DNA from: Thalassospira sp. MCCC 1A03138
GTDB lineage: Bacteria; Pseudomonadota; Alphaproteobacteria; Rhodospirillales; Thalassospiraceae
DNA length: 64,000 nucleotides
Reading direction: 5' to 3'
Assembly: GCF_002115785.1 (NCBI RefSeq)
Contig: NZ_JFJY01000003.1
Span: 186,001-250,000 of the forward strand
Below the pieces are notes generated by a model that did no database searches, was not told the DNA's origin, and saw nothing but the letters and a program-made list of their open reading frames with translations. The translations under genes and the position numbers were made by a program. This document shows positions 48,897 through 60,162 of this stretch, one piece after another. The first letter of the stretch is position 1, and each line of letters begins with the position of its first letter.

Positions 48897-49679
48897 CTAG
48901 TTCGATTTTTCGCTGTTGCGGCGATAAATCATCAAAAGCCCCAGCATCGTCAGGTCGCCATGCAGATGTTCGATCTCGTCAACCGCCTTGGTAAACAGTG
49001 GCGCCAGCCCGCCGGTCGCGACAACTTTCATGTTATCAACGCCCTGCTGCTTGCGAATGCGCGCCAGAAGTCCTTCGATCATCGCGACATAGCCCCAGTA
49101 AACCCCGGACTGCATCGCCTCAATCGTATTCTTGCCAATCACGTTGCGCGGTGCCTCGATCGCGACCATCGGCAACTGGGCCGCTGCCATATGCAGCGCT
49201 TTGATCGAAAGGTTCACGCCTGGCGCAATCACACCGCCAAGGTAATTGCCTTCTTCATCAATCACGTCAAACGTGGTTGCCGTTCCGAAATCAAGCACCA
49301 CAAGCGGCCCGCCAAAAAGCTTGTGGGCGGCAACCGCATTGACCAGTCGGTCGGCCCCCACCTCGCTTGGCCGGTCCATGATGATCTTCATATCCAGATC
49401 AACTGCCGGATCGCCCACCACCATCGGCTCGACATTGAAATAACGCCGGCACAGGGTTTTAAGGCTGAATTCGGCTGCCGGAACCACAGTTGCAATGATC
49501 GCCCCCGTAATCGCATCTTTTGGCACATCCGACAGGGTAAACAGATGATGCAGCCATACGCCAAGTTCATCTGCCGTGCGTTCAACCGTCGTTGAACAGC
49601 GCCACTGCCCCTTGATCGTATCGCCGTCAAACACCGCGAAAACGATGTTGGTATTCCCGGCATCAATCGCCAGCAACAT
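48897..49679 (-). CDS. coaX: Type III pantothenate kinase
   Basis: CoaX phosphorylates pantothenate, the first step of coenzyme A synthesis. The 260 residues start MLLAIDAGNTNIVFAVFDG, the phosphate-binding motif of the ASKHA fold. Further family blocks are WLHHLF, RPSEVGADRLVNAVAA and VVLDFGTATTFDVI, with the catalytic aspartate in GADR. It is 35 bases after birA and is part of the birA-coaX-rnj tail of the nuo operon. Confidence 0.97.
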   Translation of the reverse strand: MLLAIDAGNTNIVFAVFDGDTIKGQWRCSTTVERTADELGVWLHHLFTLSDVPKDAITGAIIATVVPAAEFSLKTLCRRYFNVEPMVVGDPAVDLDMKIIMDRPSEVGADRLVNAVAAHKLFGGPLVVLDFGTATTFDVIDEEGNYLGGVIAPGVNLSIKALHMAAAQLPMVAIEAPRNVIGKNTIEAMQSGVYWGYVAMIEGLLARIRKQQGVDNMKVVATGGLAPLFTKAVDEIEHLHGDLTMLGLLMIYRRNSEKSN

Positions 49680-49714
49680 GATGTTTCGTCTCCCCGTTAT
49701 CGTCCCGTGTTTAT

Positions 49715-50473
49715 TTATGCTTTAAAGAACACTTCGCCAGCCCCGACGCGATGCTCGGTTCCGCCTGCTTCTCTTAGAACAAGTGATCCATCATCATCAA
49801 GCCCGACAAACGTCCCCTCAAGCGTTCTTTCGGTCAGGCGCGCCACAACCGGCGCCCCAATACCATATGCTCGCGTCAGCCACGCCTCACGCACCGGGGC
49901 AAAGCCCTGCGCCTCCCAGACCGGTAACCAGCTTGCCACCCGCCCGACATAGGCTGAAATCAGTTCGCCCACCGAAACCGGCGCGCCAAGGGCTGAAAGC
50001 GACGTCGCCGGGCGTTCGGAATCATCGGGATAAAACGCAACATTCACCCCGGCCCCGATCACCAGATAATCGGTTTCCGAACCGTTGTTCGATGCGCTTT
50101 CCAGAAGAATACCCGAAATCTTGCGGCCATTGACCATCAGGTCATTGGGCCATTTGCAATCCGGTCTGACACGGTTGCCTGTGATCAGCTCTATCGCCTC
50201 GGCCAGGGCAACCGCAATCAGGAATGTCAGTTTCGCCGCTTCAAAAAGCGTGCAGTCCGGACGCAGTAAAAGGGAAGAATAAAGATTGCCAACCGGGGAT
50301 GTCCAAGCGCGGCCGCGCCGTCCCCTGCCCGATGTCTGTTGGCGGGCCCAAATAAGGGCGCCACTTGGGGCGCCCTTATCAGCAAGGCGTTTCGCCTCTT
50401 CGTTCGTACTGTCGATCACTTCCAGTTCCTGAAGATAAAAACCTTCAGGAAGCCGGATCGTCGGCTTGGTCAT
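49715..50473 (-). CDS. birA: Biotin-[acetyl-CoA carboxylase] ligase
   Basis: The 252-residue enzyme attaches biotin to the carboxyl carrier protein of acetyl-CoA carboxylase. IDSTNEEAKRLA, the biotin-binding loop QQTSGRGRRGRAW near residue 65, and CKWPNDLMVNGRKISGILLE with the catalytic lysine are clear. The N-terminal helix-turn-helix of E. coli BirA is missing, so it is a mono-functional ligase and not a repressor. It begins two bases after nuoN. Confidence 0.96.
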   Translation of the reverse strand: MTKPTIRLPEGFYLQELEVIDSTNEEAKRLADKGAPSGALIWARQQTSGRGRRGRAWTSPVGNLYSSLLLRPDCTLFEAAKLTFLIAVALAEAIELITGNRVRPDCKWPNDLMVNGRKISGILLESASNNGSETDYLVIGAGVNVAFYPDDSERPATSLSALGAPVSVGELISAYVGRVASWLPVWEAQGFAPVREAWLTRAYGIGAPVVARLTERTLEGTFVGLDDDGSLVLREAGGTEHRVGAGEVFFKA

Positions 50474-50475
50474 CC

Positions 50476-51915
50476 TTACTGCCCGAGCAAGGCCGTCGCG
50501 GCAACGCCGGCACTATCCATCAACGGGTTCGGGAAGAAAACGAAAGCCAGAAGAATGACCGTTGCAACTGCCATGATCAGGTTCATCTCGGTGCCGTTCT
50601 TGTCGAACGCTTCGACCGGCTCGTCGAAATACATCACCTTGATGATCCGCAGATAGTAATAGGCACTGACGACCGAGGTCACCAAACCGATCACCGCCAG
50701 CGTCACAAGACCGGCATCAACCGCTGCCTTGAACACATAGAACTTACCAAAGAACCCTGCAAGCGGCGGAATACCGGCCATCGAGAACATCAGGATCGCG
50801 GTAACAGCAGCCATCAGCGGCTTGGTCTTGGCCAGACCAGCAAGATCGGTGATTTCCTCGACCATGCGGTCATTACGACGCATCGACAGGATCACGGCAA
50901 AGGTGCCAAGGTTCATCACAAGGTAAATACCCAGATAAACCAGAATACCCTGCACACCTTCGGCCGTACCGGCCGCAAGACCGACCAGCGCGAAACCGAC
51001 ATGACCGATGGATGAATAGGCCATCAGACGTTTGATATTGTCCTGACGAAGCGCTGCGAACGAACCCCATGCCATCGAAAGGATCGATACCAGAACGATG
51101 ATCTGCTGCCAGTCTTCGACAACACCGGCAAACGGGCCAACCGCAACGCGAACGAACAGCGCCAGACCGGCAATCTTCGGCGCGACGGCAAAGAACGCCG
51201 TAACCGGGGTCGGTGCACCTTCATAGACGTCCGGGGTCCACATATGGAACGGAACCGCAGAAACCTTGAAGCACAGACCGGCAAACATGAAGGCCAGACC
51301 AACCAGCGTTCCGACCGAAAGGCCGCCATTGCTGATCACATCGCCCAGAACCGTGAAGTTCGTCGAACCGGTAAAGCCATACACCATCGACATGCCATAC
51401 AGCAGCATGCCCGATGCAATCGACCCCAGAACGAAGTATTTCAAGCCCGATTCAGTTGCCCGCACCGTGTCGCGGCGGATCGCCGCAACCACGTAAAGTG
51501 CCAGCGACTGGAGCTCAAGGCCAAGATACAGCGACAGCATGTCGGTCGCCGATACCATCGCCATCATGCCAAGCGTGGCAAGCGTGATCAGGATCGGGAA
51601 TTCGAACCGGGCCATGTTTTCGCGTTCGGCATAATTCATCGCCATCACGATACCCAGTGACGAACCGATCAGGATCATCACCTTGGTGAATTTGGCAAAG
51701 GCATCTGCCGTGAACTGACCATAGAACGCCACCCCGCCATCACCCAGAACCACCAGCACAAGGGCGACGATCTGGGCTGCAACGGCAAGCCATGAAACGG
51801 TACGGAAAGCCTTGTCCTTACCGGCGAACACGCCAAGCATCAGAAGGGCCAGGGCCGAAACGGCCAAAAAGATTTCGGGCAATGCCGCCCCGAGGTTGAG
51901 CATAGAAACTCCCAT
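50476..51915 (-). CDS. nuoN: NADH-quinone oxidoreductase subunit N
   Basis: NuoN is one of three antiporter-like proton-pumping subunits of complex I. The frame is open from a TTG at 51930 that overlaps the nuoM stop. I prefer the ATG at 51915 (480 residues) because a GAGGGG ribosome site lies 7 bases before it; the ATG at 51921 would be too close to that site. About 14 membrane helices are predicted. ATDMLSLYLGLELQSLALYV holds the conserved glutamate, and FKVSAVPFHMWTPDVYEGAP with its lysine and histidine is the Proton_antipo_M signature. Confidence 0.96.
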   Translation of the reverse strand: MGVSMLNLGAALPEIFLAVSALALLMLGVFAGKDKAFRTVSWLAVAAQIVALVLVVLGDGGVAFYGQFTADAFAKFTKVMILIGSSLGIVMAMNYAERENMARFEFPILITLATLGMMAMVSATDMLSLYLGLELQSLALYVVAAIRRDTVRATESGLKYFVLGSIASGMLLYGMSMVYGFTGSTNFTVLGDVISNGGLSVGTLVGLAFMFAGLCFKVSAVPFHMWTPDVYEGAPTPVTAFFAVAPKIAGLALFVRVAVGPFAGVVEDWQQIIVLVSILSMAWGSFAALRQDNIKRLMAYSSIGHVGFALVGLAAGTAEGVQGILVYLGIYLVMNLGTFAVILSMRRNDRMVEEITDLAGLAKTKPLMAAVTAILMFSMAGIPPLAGFFGKFYVFKAAVDAGLVTLAVIGLVTSVVSAYYYLRIIKVMYFDEPVEAFDKNGTEMNLIMAVATVILLAFVFFPNPLMDSAGVAATALLGQ

Positions 51916-51926
51916 GTTCATTCCCC

Positions 51927-53444
51927 TCAATTCGCCGCCAGCTGGGCAGCCTGAGCTGCGGCAGCCTGCGCCGTTTCGACCTGGTTGACGAGGTGTTCAA
52001 CCGAAACATGCATGATGTCGAGGAAGGAGACCGGATAAACCCCCATCCACAGAACGATGATCACCAGCGGTGCGAAGATCAGCCATTCACGCGGACTCAT
52101 ATCAAGGATCGATTTAAGGTTTTCCTTGGTAAGAGCCCCGAACACGATGCGGCGATAGAGATACAGCGCATAAGCCGCACCAAGGATCAGACCGGTTGCG
52201 GCAAAGAATGCCACCCAGGTATTGGCTTCGAACGCCCCCAGCAATGCCAGGATTTCGCCAACGAAACCACCCGTCCCCGGAAGACCGACAGACGCCATCG
52301 TAAAGAACATGAAGATGACGGCATAACCCGGCATGCGGTGCACAAGACCGCCATACGCATCGATCTCGCGGGTATGCATGCGGTCATAAACCACACCAAC
52401 ACACAGGAACAATGCACCGGAAACCACACCATGGCTCAGCATCTGGAAGATCGAACCTTCGATACCATGCTGGTTAAAGGTGAATGCACCGATCGTGACG
52501 ATACCCATATGGGCGACCGACGAATAGGCAATCAGCTTTTTCATGTCCTGCTGTGCAAGGGCGACCAGCGACGTATAGATGATCGCGACAATCGACAGCG
52601 TGAACACCAGCGGGGCAAAGGTTTCCGACGCCAGCGGCATCATCGGCAACGAGAACCGAAGGAAGCCGTAACCACCCATTTTCAGAAGCACACCGGCCAG
52701 GATCACCGAACCTGCCGTCGGTGCCTCAACGTGGGCATCGGGCAACCAGGTGTGAACCGGCCACATCGGTACCTTGACGGCAAAGGATGCAAAGAACGCC
52801 AGCCACAGCCAAAGCTGCATGTTATAGCTGAACCCGTGCGCCATCAGGGTCGGGATGTCGGTCGTGCCGGCTTCGAAATACATCGCAAGCAACGCGACCA
52901 GCATCAGGACGGACCCCAGCAGCGTGTAAAGGAATAGCTTGAAGGCTGCATAAACACGACGCTGACCGCCCCAGACACCGATGATGATGAACATCGGGAT
53001 CAGAACGCCTTCGAAGAACAGATAGAACAGCAGACCGTCAAGCGCGCTGAACATACCGACCATCATCGTTTCCAGGATCAGGAACGCGATCATGTATTCC
53101 TTGACACGTTTCTGGATTGCTTCCCATGCCGACAGAATGCAGATCGGCGTCAGGAAGGTCGCCAGAAGCACGAACAGCATCGAAATGCCATCCACGCCCA
53201 TGTGATAGGAAATGTTCAGGCCCGGCATCCAGTCGGCTTTTTCAACGAACTGGAAATCGGCCGTGGTGCTGTCGAAATTCACCCACAGCATCAACGATGC
53301 CAGGAAGGTGAAACCCGACGTCCACAAAGCAACCCATCGGGAGTTGCGGGCGACATTCGCCTCTTCCCCGCGGATCAGCAGCACGAACAGTGCGCCGATC
53401 AGCGGTAAAAAGGTGACGATCGAAAGAATTGGATAATCGCTCAT
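51927..53444 (-). CDS. nuoM: NADH-quinone oxidoreductase subunit M
   Basis: The 505-residue proton-pumping subunit of complex I has about 14 membrane helices. [20 protein letters not shown] carries the conserved glutamate of helix 5, and [20 protein letters not shown] the lysine and histidine of the discontinuous helix. It follows nuoL by 6 bases. The C-terminus is short and Ala/Gln-rich ([18 protein letters not shown]). Confidence 0.97.
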   Translation of the reverse strand: MSDYPILSIVTFLPLIGALFVLLIRGEEANVARNSRWVALWTSGFTFLASLMLWVNFDSTTADFQFVEKADWMPGLNISYHMGVDGISMLFVLLATFLTPICILSAWEAIQKRVKEYMIAFLILETMMVGMFSALDGLLFYLFFEGVLIPMFIIIGVWGGQRRVYAAFKLFLYTLLGSVLMLVALLAMYFEAGTTDIPTLMAHGFSYNMQLWLWLAFFASFAVKVPMWPVHTWLPDAHVEAPTAGSVILAGVLLKMGGYGFLRFSLPMMPLASETFAPLVFTLSIVAIIYTSLVALAQQDMKKLIAYSSVAHMGIVTIGAFTFNQHGIEGSIFQMLSHGVVSGALFLCVGVVYDRMHTREIDAYGGLVHRMPGYAVIFMFFTMASVGLPGTGGFVGEILALLGAFEANTWVAFFAATGLILGAAYALYLYRRIVFGALTKENLKSILDMSPREWLIFAPLVIIVLWMGVYPVSFLDIMHVSVEHLVNQVETAQAAAAQAAQLAAN

Positions 53445-53450
53445 CGCCCG

Positions 53451-55448
53451 TTAACCCATCTTCCAAATTGTGTAAGACACCAAGGCGGCAATACCGATCA
53501 GCATCGCAAACGCATAGTGATAGACGAAACCGCTCTGAAGGGCGCTGACACGACGCGCAATGTTACGGCATGCTGCGGCGACACCATCCGGACCGACACC
53601 GTCGATCAGCGCGCCATCGCCCGATTTCCAGAAGCCATAGCCAAGATAGAAGGCCGGCTTGACGAAAATCTTGTCGTAAAGCTCGTCGAAGTACCATTTG
53701 TTCAGCGCAAAGCGGTACAGACCATTGAAGGTATTGGCCAACTGACGCGGCAGCGACGGAACCAGCTTGTACATCACAAGGGCGATGACAAAGCCCGAAA
53801 CCATGGCAACAAACGGTGCCAGCTTGACCCAACCCGGAACATGGTGCGCATGTTCAAGAGCCTGATGACCTTCGGCCATGAAGATCGCGCCGTTCCAGAA
53901 CGCCAGCATTTCTTCATAGTCACCACCACCGAACCAGTCCTTGGCGAACCAACCGGCAAAGATCGCACCGATGGTCAGGAACAGAAGCGGCAGCGTCATG
54001 ACAGCCGGGCTTTCATGGACATGGGCCATGGTCCGCTCGTCCGCACGCGGGGTGCCAAAGAAGGTCATGAAGATCAGGCGCCAGCTATAGAACGACGTCA
54101 TCAGTGCCGCCAGGATACCGGCCCAGAAGGCATAGGTCCCGACTGCGGTATGAGCCGCAAACGCGCTTTCGATGACAAGGTCCTTGGAATAGAAGCCCGC
54201 AAGCCCCGGGAAACCGGTAATCGCAAGCGTACCAACCATCATCACCGCAAAGGTCAGCGGAACCATCTTATAGATGCCGCCCATCTTGCGCATGTCCTGC
54301 TCGTCAGACATCGCATGGATGACCGAACCGGCACCAAGGAACAAAAGCGCCTTGAAGAAACCATGCGTCATCAGGTGGAACACGCCCGCCGAATAGGCCG
54401 ACACGCCACACGCAAAGAACATGTAACCAAGCTGGGAACAGGTCGAATAGGCGATCACGCGCTTGATGTCGTTCTGAACGCAACCAATCGTCGCTGCAAA
54501 GAACGCAGTCGATGCGCCGACAACGGTAATGATCGCAAGCGTGGTTTCGGCATATTCAAAGATCGGCGACAGACGCGCGACCATGAACACACCGGCCGTC
54601 ACCATGGTTGCCGCGTGAATAAGGGCGGAAACCGGCGTCGGGCCCTCCATCGCATCGGGCAGCCAAGTATGCAGGCCAAGCTGTGCCGATTTGCCCATCG
54701 CACCGATGAACAAAAGGAAACAGGTGATCTCAAGCGCGGAGAACTCATGACCAAGGAACAAAAGCGTCGTTCCGGCAACTTCTTCGGCATTGCCAAAAAT
54801 CACGTCGAACTGAACGCTATCGAACAGGACATAAACCGCAAAGATACCCAGCGCAAAGCCAAAGTCACCGACACGGTTAACGACAAACGCCTTGATCGCA
54901 GCTGCCGATGCAGACGGCTTGGAATACCAGAAACCGATCAGAAGATAGGATGCAAGCCCCACCCCTTCCCAGCCAAAGAACAGCTGGATCAGGTTGTCGG
55001 CAGTCACCAGCATCAGCATGGCAAAGGTAAACAGCGACAGATACGCCATGAAACGCGGCTTGTCGGGATCGTGCGACATGTAACCGATGGAATAGATATG
55101 CACCATCGACGACACACCGGTCACAACAATCAGCATGACACAGGTCAGCGTATCAAAACGAAGCGCCCATTCAGCCGTGAAGTTACCCGAAGAAATCCAG
55201 GTAAACAGCTGAACCGTCACGGGGTTGCCGCCAAGCGCAACATCAACAAAGGCGAAAATCGAAATGATGAAGGCCGTAACGACACCGCCCACCGTAATCA
55301 GCTGGGAAATGCGATCAGACGTCGAAACACCATGATGATGGCTGCTGTCATGCTCGGCACCGGACGCGGACGACATGGCGCCGACCAGCGTGATGATGCC
55401 GGCAATCGTGGCAGCGATCAGGGGCAGGAATACAATCAGAGGATACAT
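53451..55448 (-). CDS. nuoL: NADH-quinone oxidoreductase subunit L
   Basis: At 665 residues this is the largest antiporter-like subunit of complex I. It carries the long C-terminal amphipathic arm that braces the other pumps. [20 protein letters not shown] has the conserved helix-5 glutamate, and [20 protein letters not shown] the lysine and histidine. A His-rich insert (HDSSHHHGV) near residue 38 is common in alphaproteobacterial NuoL. It starts 7 bases after nuoK. Confidence 0.97.
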   Translation of the reverse strand: MYPLIVFLPLIAATIAGIITLVGAMSSASGAEHDSSHHHGVSTSDRISQLITVGGVVTAFIISIFAFVDVALGGNPVTVQLFTWISSGNFTAEWALRFDTLTCVMLIVVTGVSSMVHIYSIGYMSHDPDKPRFMAYLSLFTFAMLMLVTADNLIQLFFGWEGVGLASYLLIGFWYSKPSASAAAIKAFVVNRVGDFGFALGIFAVYVLFDSVQFDVIFGNAEEVAGTTLLFLGHEFSALEITCFLLFIGAMGKSAQLGLHTWLPDAMEGPTPVSALIHAATMVTAGVFMVARLSPIFEYAETTLAIITVVGASTAFFAATIGCVQNDIKRVIAYSTCSQLGYMFFACGVSAYSAGVFHLMTHGFFKALLFLGAGSVIHAMSDEQDMRKMGGIYKMVPLTFAVMMVGTLAITGFPGLAGFYSKDLVIESAFAAHTAVGTYAFWAGILAALMTSFYSWRLIFMTFFGTPRADERTMAHVHESPAVMTLPLLFLTIGAIFAGWFAKDWFGGGDYEEMLAFWNGAIFMAEGHQALEHAHHVPGWVKLAPFVAMVSGFVIALVMYKLVPSLPRQLANTFNGLYRFALNKWYFDELYDKIFVKPAFYLGYGFWKSGDGALIDGVGPDGVAAACRNIARRVSALQSGFVYHYAFAMLIGIAALVSYTIWKMG

Positions 55449-55455
55449 ATCTGCC

Positions 55456-55764
55456 TTACCCCTTCATCATGTTGATGTCTTCAACCGCAATCGTGCCGCG
55501 GTTACGGAAATAGACCACCAGGATCGCAAGACCGATCGCTGCCTCGGCGGCGGCAACGGTCAGGACGAAGATGGTGAAGACCTGTCCGACGAGATCGCCA
55601 AGGAACGACGAGAACGCGACAAGGTTGATATTGACTGCCAGCAGCATCAGCTCAATCGACATCATGATAATGATGACGTTCTTGCGGTTCATGAAGATGC
55701 CAAAGATCCCGAGCGTGAAAAGGATCGCCGCGACGGTCAAATAATGTGCAAGACCGATTTCCAT
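55456..55764 (-). CDS. nuoK: NADH-quinone oxidoreductase subunit K
   Basis: The 102-residue subunit has three membrane helices. The two glutamates needed for proton transfer lie in [17 protein letters not shown] and [14 protein letters not shown]. It begins [20 protein letters not shown] and overlaps the nuoJ stop by one base. Confidence 0.97.
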   Translation of the reverse strand: MEIGLAHYLTVAAILFTLGIFGIFMNRKNVIIIMMSIELMLLAVNINLVAFSSFLGDLVGQVFTIFVLTVAAAEAAIGLAILVVYFRNRGTIAVEDINMMKG

Positions 55765-56372
55765 CAGATCCCCCTACCGACCGGAACTTTTTTGACTTCA
55801 AGCGTGTCAGCGCGATCGCGTTTGACCTGCTCGGAGATTTTCTGACGGCGGACACCTTCACGGGTACGCAGCGTCAGGACAATTGCGCCAATCATCGCAA
55901 CAAGCAGCACCAGACCGGCAGCCTGGAAGATGTATGCGTAATCGGTGTAGATCAGTTGGCCAAGCGCCTCGACATTGGTCAGTCCGGCGGGCGTCGGATG
56001 CGCCAGAACGGCGATCTTGTCATCTGACAAAGCCCAGCCCGCGCCGACAAAGGCCAGTTCCACAAACAGCACCAGCGCGATCAGAACCCCGATCGGCAGA
56101 TAGTTGAGGAAACCTTCGCGCATCTCGACAAAGTTGATGTCGAGCATCATGACGACGAACAGGAACAGAACCGCGACCGCGCCGACATAAACGACGACGA
56201 GCAGCATGGCGAGAAACTCAGCACCCAGCAGGACGAAAAGCCCGGCTGCGTTAAAAAATGTCAAAATCAGCAGCAGTACCGAATGCACCGGGTTGCGAAC
56301 GGTCACAACCGCAGTCGCGGACAGAACCGCGACAGTAGCAAACAGGTAAAAAGCCAAAGCCTGTACGACCAT
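55764..56372 (-). CDS. nuoJ: NADH-quinone oxidoreductase subunit J
   Basis: This 202-residue subunit has five membrane helices, including the conserved helix 3 with [20 protein letters not shown], which twists during the coupling cycle. The ATG at 56372 follows an AAGGGGG ribosome site and gives the family N-terminus [19 protein letters not shown]. An ATG at 56423 would add 17 unlike residues. The basic C-terminal tail is cytoplasmic. Confidence 0.96.
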   Translation of the reverse strand: MVVQALAFYLFATVAVLSATAVVTVRNPVHSVLLLILTFFNAAGLFVLLGAEFLAMLLVVVYVGAVAVLFLFVVMMLDINFVEMREGFLNYLPIGVLIALVLFVELAFVGAGWALSDDKIAVLAHPTPAGLTNVEALGQLIYTDYAYIFQAAGLVLLVAMIGAIVLTLRTREGVRRQKISEQVKRDRADTLEVKKVPVGRGI

Positions 56373-56453
56373 AAGGTACCCCCTTGGCGAGCCGCCCTGC
56401 CCCAACAGCAGAAAGCGGCCCATGAACTCTCTTTATACGATCAGACGCGACAC

Positions 56454-56942
56454 TTACCGATAAGGTGCGTCTGCCTCCAATCGTGCAGCAAGCTCGGCTT
56501 CCCAACGCTCGCCATTTGCCAGAAGCTTATCCTTGTCATAGAGAAGCTCCTCGCGGTTTTCGGTTGCGAACTCGAAGTTCGGACCTTCGACGATGGCATC
56601 CACCGGACAGGCTTCCTCGCAGAAACCGCAATAGATGCATTTCGTCATATCGATATCGTAGCGCGTCGTACGACGCGAACCGTCGTCGCGCGGCTCAACC
56701 TCAATGGTGATGGCCTGCGCGGGACAGATCGCCTCGCAAAGTTTGCACGCAATGCAACGTTCTTCCCCGTTGGGATAACGGCGCAGCGCATGTTCGCCAC
56801 GGAAACGCGGGCTCAGCGGACCCTTTTCATACGGATAGTTCAGCGTCACCTTGGGCTTGAACATGTATTTCAGGGTGAGCGCCATACCGGAAACGAGTTC
56901 CACCAGCAGGAAGCTCCGGGCCGTCCGATCAATAAATGACAT
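56454..56942 (-). CDS. nuoI: NADH-quinone oxidoreductase subunit I (two 4Fe-4S clusters)
   Basis: The 162-residue ferredoxin-like subunit carries clusters N6a and N6b. Both CxxCxxCxxxCP motifs are intact as [16 protein letters not shown] and [16 protein letters not shown]. An amphipathic N-terminal helix lies before [17 protein letters not shown]. It hands electrons from NuoG to NuoB at the junction of the two arms. It lies 31 bases after nuoH. Confidence 0.98.
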   Translation of the reverse strand: MSFIDRTARSFLLVELVSGMALTLKYMFKPKVTLNYPYEKGPLSPRFRGEHALRRYPNGEERCIACKLCEAICPAQAITIEVEPRDDGSRRTTRYDIDMTKCIYCGFCEEACPVDAIVEGPNFEFATENREELLYDKDKLLANGERWEAELAARLEADAPYR

Positions 56943-56973
56943 CGTTTACCTCTCTCTCTCCGATGCGCGGCGA

Positions 56974-57987
56974 TCAGGCCGGGACCTTATCAAAAGCAAC
57001 CAGGAACGTGGCGACCAGCATGACCCAGGCAAATGACAGCGGCAGGAAGACTTTCCACCCCAGACGCATAAGCTGGTCATAGCGGTAACGCGGGAATGTC
57101 GCACGCACCCATAGGAAAATGAACAGAACGAAGCAGATCTTCAGAATGAACCAGATCGCCCCCGGGATGAATTCCAGCACCGGCAGCGGCGCGGTCCAGC
57201 CGCCCAGGAACAGAACGGCGCAAAGACCGCTCATCAGGATCATGTTCGCGTATTCACCCAGGAAGAACAGCGCAAAGGTCATTGCCGAATAATCGACGTT
57301 ATAACCTGACACCAGTTCGGCTTCCGCTTCCGGAAGGTCAAACGGCGCACGGTTCGTTTCAGCCAGGATCGACACGATGAAGACCACAAACATCGGCAGG
57401 TGATAGATGAAGTTCCATTCCCAGATGCCGCCAACCTGACCGCGAACGATATCACTCAGGTTCAGCGACCCGGTGGTCAGCAGAACCGAAATGATGATCA
57501 GGCCAATCGAAATCTCGTAGGACACCATCTGGGCACCGGAACGCAGCGCACCAAGGAAGGCATATTTCGAGTTCGACGCCCAACCGGCCATCACGATGCC
57601 GTAAACACCCAGCGATGAAATCGCGAACAGGTACAGAATGCCGACATTCAGATCGGCCAGAACCATGCCCTCGTCGAACGGGATAACCGCCCAGGCAATG
57701 ATCGCCAGAATGAAGGTCAGCATCGGGGCAATGATAAACACGCCCTTGTTGGCACTGGTCGGAACGATTGTTTCTTTCAGAAACAGTTTCAGACCATCGG
57801 CCAGCGGTTGCAGAAGACCAAACGGCCCCACAACATTCGGGCCTTTGCGCAACTGCATCGCACCGATGACCTTGCGCTCGGCATAGGTCAGATAGGCGAC
57901 AGCAACCAGCAGCGGGACAACAATCGCCAAAATCTTGGCGACGATCCAGACCAGCGGTTCAATATATCCGTCCCAAAGAAGTTCCAT
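56974..57987 (-). CDS. nuoH: NADH-quinone oxidoreductase subunit H
   Basis: The 337-residue membrane subunit forms much of the quinone-binding chamber. It has eight membrane helices and the signatures [40 protein letters not shown] and [18 protein letters not shown]. Upstream, an 87-base gap to nuoG holds GC-rich sequence with no clear structure. Confidence 0.98.
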   Translation of the reverse strand: MELLWDGYIEPLVWIVAKILAIVVPLLVAVAYLTYAERKVIGAMQLRKGPNVVGPFGLLQPLADGLKLFLKETIVPTSANKGVFIIAPMLTFILAIIAWAVIPFDEGMVLADLNVGILYLFAISSLGVYGIVMAGWASNSKYAFLGALRSGAQMVSYEISIGLIIISVLLTTGSLNLSDIVRGQVGGIWEWNFIYHLPMFVVFIVSILAETNRAPFDLPEAEAELVSGYNVDYSAMTFALFFLGEYANMILMSGLCAVLFLGGWTAPLPVLEFIPGAIWFILKICFVLFIFLWVRATFPRYRYDQLMRLGWKVFLPLSFAWVMLVATFLVAFDKVPA

Positions 57988-58074
57988 CGGTCAAACCGTA
58001 TCTTTTGCGTTTCGTCCCTGAATTGGGACACCCCCTTGCGGGACGGGCGACGATGTCATCGCCGCCCCCCAAAC

Positions 58075-60135
58075 TCAGGCAACCTTCTCGGCAGCCGCAT
58101 CCTTGACAAAGGCCTCTGTACATTTGGCCATCGTCACCGATGCACGGCTGATCGGGTCGGTCATATAGAAATTGCGAACCGGCGAGGTAAAGCCATCAGA
58201 CTTCATATCGCCTGCCTTGCCGAAATCGGTCCACTCTGCCTTGGTGACAGCATTCAGCGAGGCGAAAGTCGCGCTGAGTTCAACCATGCGCGAACGCACG
58301 GCATCAATGTTGTCATACGGCAGGGCCTGACCAAGTGCGCCTGAAAGCGCACGGACAATCGCCCAGTCTTCCTTGGCCTCGCCAACCGGGAAAACAGCGC
58401 GCCAACCCTGCTGGGCGCGGCCTTCGGTATTGACGTAGGTACCGTTCTTTTCGGTATAGGCAGCACCGGGCAGGATCACGTCGGCAGCCTGCGCACCGGC
58501 ATCGCCCATCGCCCCCTGATAGACCACAAAGGCCTTCTCAAGTTTCGACATGTCGATTTCATCGGCACCCAGAAGGTAAACAACCTCGACATCGCCTTTT
58601 GCCGCGGCATCAAGGATGTCATTGGTCGCAAGACCGCCCTCGCCCGGGACAAAGCCCAGATCAAGGCCACCGACGCGCGATGCGGCGGTGTGCAGAACGT
58701 TGAAACCGTTCCAGTCGCCCGAAACCATGCCGTATTTTTCGGCAATCGCCCGGACGGTCGCCAGCACCGCATCGCTGTCCTCGCGGTTAAGCGCGCCCAT
58801 GCCAACAATGATCATTGGCTTTTCGGCAGCTTTCAGAACCTTGGCGAAATCGTTCTTGCCATCGAGAACCGCAGAAAGCGTTTCCGCACCTGCGCCAAGA
58901 TAGTCGTGCTTATAGGTCGGGTCCCAGCTTTCGCCGATGATGCCAACCTTGAAATCACCGGCCGTCGCACGCCAGCGCTTGCGCAGACGTGAATTAATGA
59001 TCGGCGCTTCGGCGCGGATATTGGCACCAACGATCAGGCAGGCATCGGCATCATCAATGCCCGAAATCGTGGTGTTAAAGATATAGGACGCACGCGGACC
59101 GCCAATTTTCGATCCGTCCTGACGGCAATCAAGGTTCGGCGCCCCAAGGGTCCCCATCAGATCCTTAAGGGCCGTCATCGATTCACAATCGACCGTGTCA
59201 CCGGCAATCGCGGCAATCTTCTTGCCGTCAAGTCCGGAAACCTTCGCCTTGATCGCGGCAAATGCCTCGTCCCAGGTGGCCGCTTTCAGCTTGCCATCGA
59301 CACGGACATACGGACGATCCAGACGCTGGCGTTTCAGGCCGTCAATCGCGTAACGGGTTTTGTCCGAAATCCATTCCTCATTCACGTCGTCATTGGTACG
59401 CGGCAGAACGCGCATGACTTCGGAACTGCGGGAATCGATACGGATGTTTGATCCGACCGCATCCATCACATCGATGCTGTCGGTTTTTTTCAATTCCCAC
59501 GGACGCGCGGTAAACGCATAGGGTTTGGACGTCAGCGCGCCAACCGGGCAAAGATCGACCAGGTTCCCTGAAAGTTCGGAATTGATCGATGCTTCGATAT
59601 ACGGTCCGACCTCGGTATCCTCGCCACGGTAAACCGCACCCATGGTGCCCACACCTGCGACTTCCTCGGAAAAACGGACGCAACGGGTGCAGTGAATGCA
59701 ACGGGTCATGATCGTTTTGACGATCGGACCCAGTTCCTTGTCCTTCACCGCACGCTTTTTCTCGGCATAGCGCGACGCGTCAAAACCATAGGCCATCGCC
59801 TGATCCTGAAGGTCACATTCACCGCCCTGGTCACAGATCGGGCAATCCAGCGGATGGTTGATCAGCAGGAATTCCATCACGCCATTGCGTGCTTTCTTGA
59901 CCAGATCGGAATCCGTCTTGATCACCATTCCATCTGCCGCAGGCATGGCACAGGACGCGACCGGCTTCGGAGCGCGTTCCATTTCGACCAGACACATACG
60001 GCAGTTGCCGGCGATTGACAGGCGCTCGTGATAGCAGAAACGCGGAATCTCCTTCCCGGCCTCTTCACAGGCCTGAAGGACTGTCGCCCCGGCTTCTACT
60101 TCAACTTCAATACCGTCAACTGTCAGTTTCGGCAT
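58075..60135 (-). CDS. nuoG: NADH-quinone oxidoreductase subunit G
   Basis: The 686-residue subunit holds a 2Fe-2S cluster (CYHERLSIAGNCRMC near residue 35), then 4Fe-4S clusters bound by the His-Cys block CPICDQGGECDLQDQ and by CIHCTRCVRFSEE with the downstream CPVGAL. The rest resembles a molybdopterin oxidoreductase domain that has lost its cofactor. The extra N7 cluster cysteines of E. coli NuoG are not apparent. The length is typical of alphaproteobacteria and mitochondria. It starts 27 bases after nuoF. Confidence 0.97.
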   Translation of the reverse strand: MPKLTVDGIEVEVEAGATVLQACEEAGKEIPRFCYHERLSIAGNCRMCLVEMERAPKPVASCAMPAADGMVIKTDSDLVKKARNGVMEFLLINHPLDCPICDQGGECDLQDQAMAYGFDASRYAEKKRAVKDKELGPIVKTIMTRCIHCTRCVRFSEEVAGVGTMGAVYRGEDTEVGPYIEASINSELSGNLVDLCPVGALTSKPYAFTARPWELKKTDSIDVMDAVGSNIRIDSRSSEVMRVLPRTNDDVNEEWISDKTRYAIDGLKRQRLDRPYVRVDGKLKAATWDEAFAAIKAKVSGLDGKKIAAIAGDTVDCESMTALKDLMGTLGAPNLDCRQDGSKIGGPRASYIFNTTISGIDDADACLIVGANIRAEAPIINSRLRKRWRATAGDFKVGIIGESWDPTYKHDYLGAGAETLSAVLDGKNDFAKVLKAAEKPMIIVGMGALNREDSDAVLATVRAIAEKYGMVSGDWNGFNVLHTAASRVGGLDLGFVPGEGGLATNDILDAAAKGDVEVVYLLGADEIDMSKLEKAFVVYQGAMGDAGAQAADVILPGAAYTEKNGTYVNTEGRAQQGWRAVFPVGEAKEDWAIVRALSGALGQALPYDNIDAVRSRMVELSATFASLNAVTKAEWTDFGKAGDMKSDGFTSPVRNFYMTDPISRASVTMAKCTEAFVKDAAAEKVA

Positions 60136-60162
60136 GTCTCAATCCCTCTCAACAGGCCCCTC

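Noticed and set aside
53517-55475. A 652-codon open frame on the plus strand opposite nuoL
   Set aside because: It is the antisense shadow of nuoL, rich in Arg, His and Gln with no family resemblance, and arises from the third-position bias of the real gene. The same holds for long antisense frames opposite pdhB (377-1672), ppiD (9178-11025), gltA (21808-23109) and nuoF (60028-61647).
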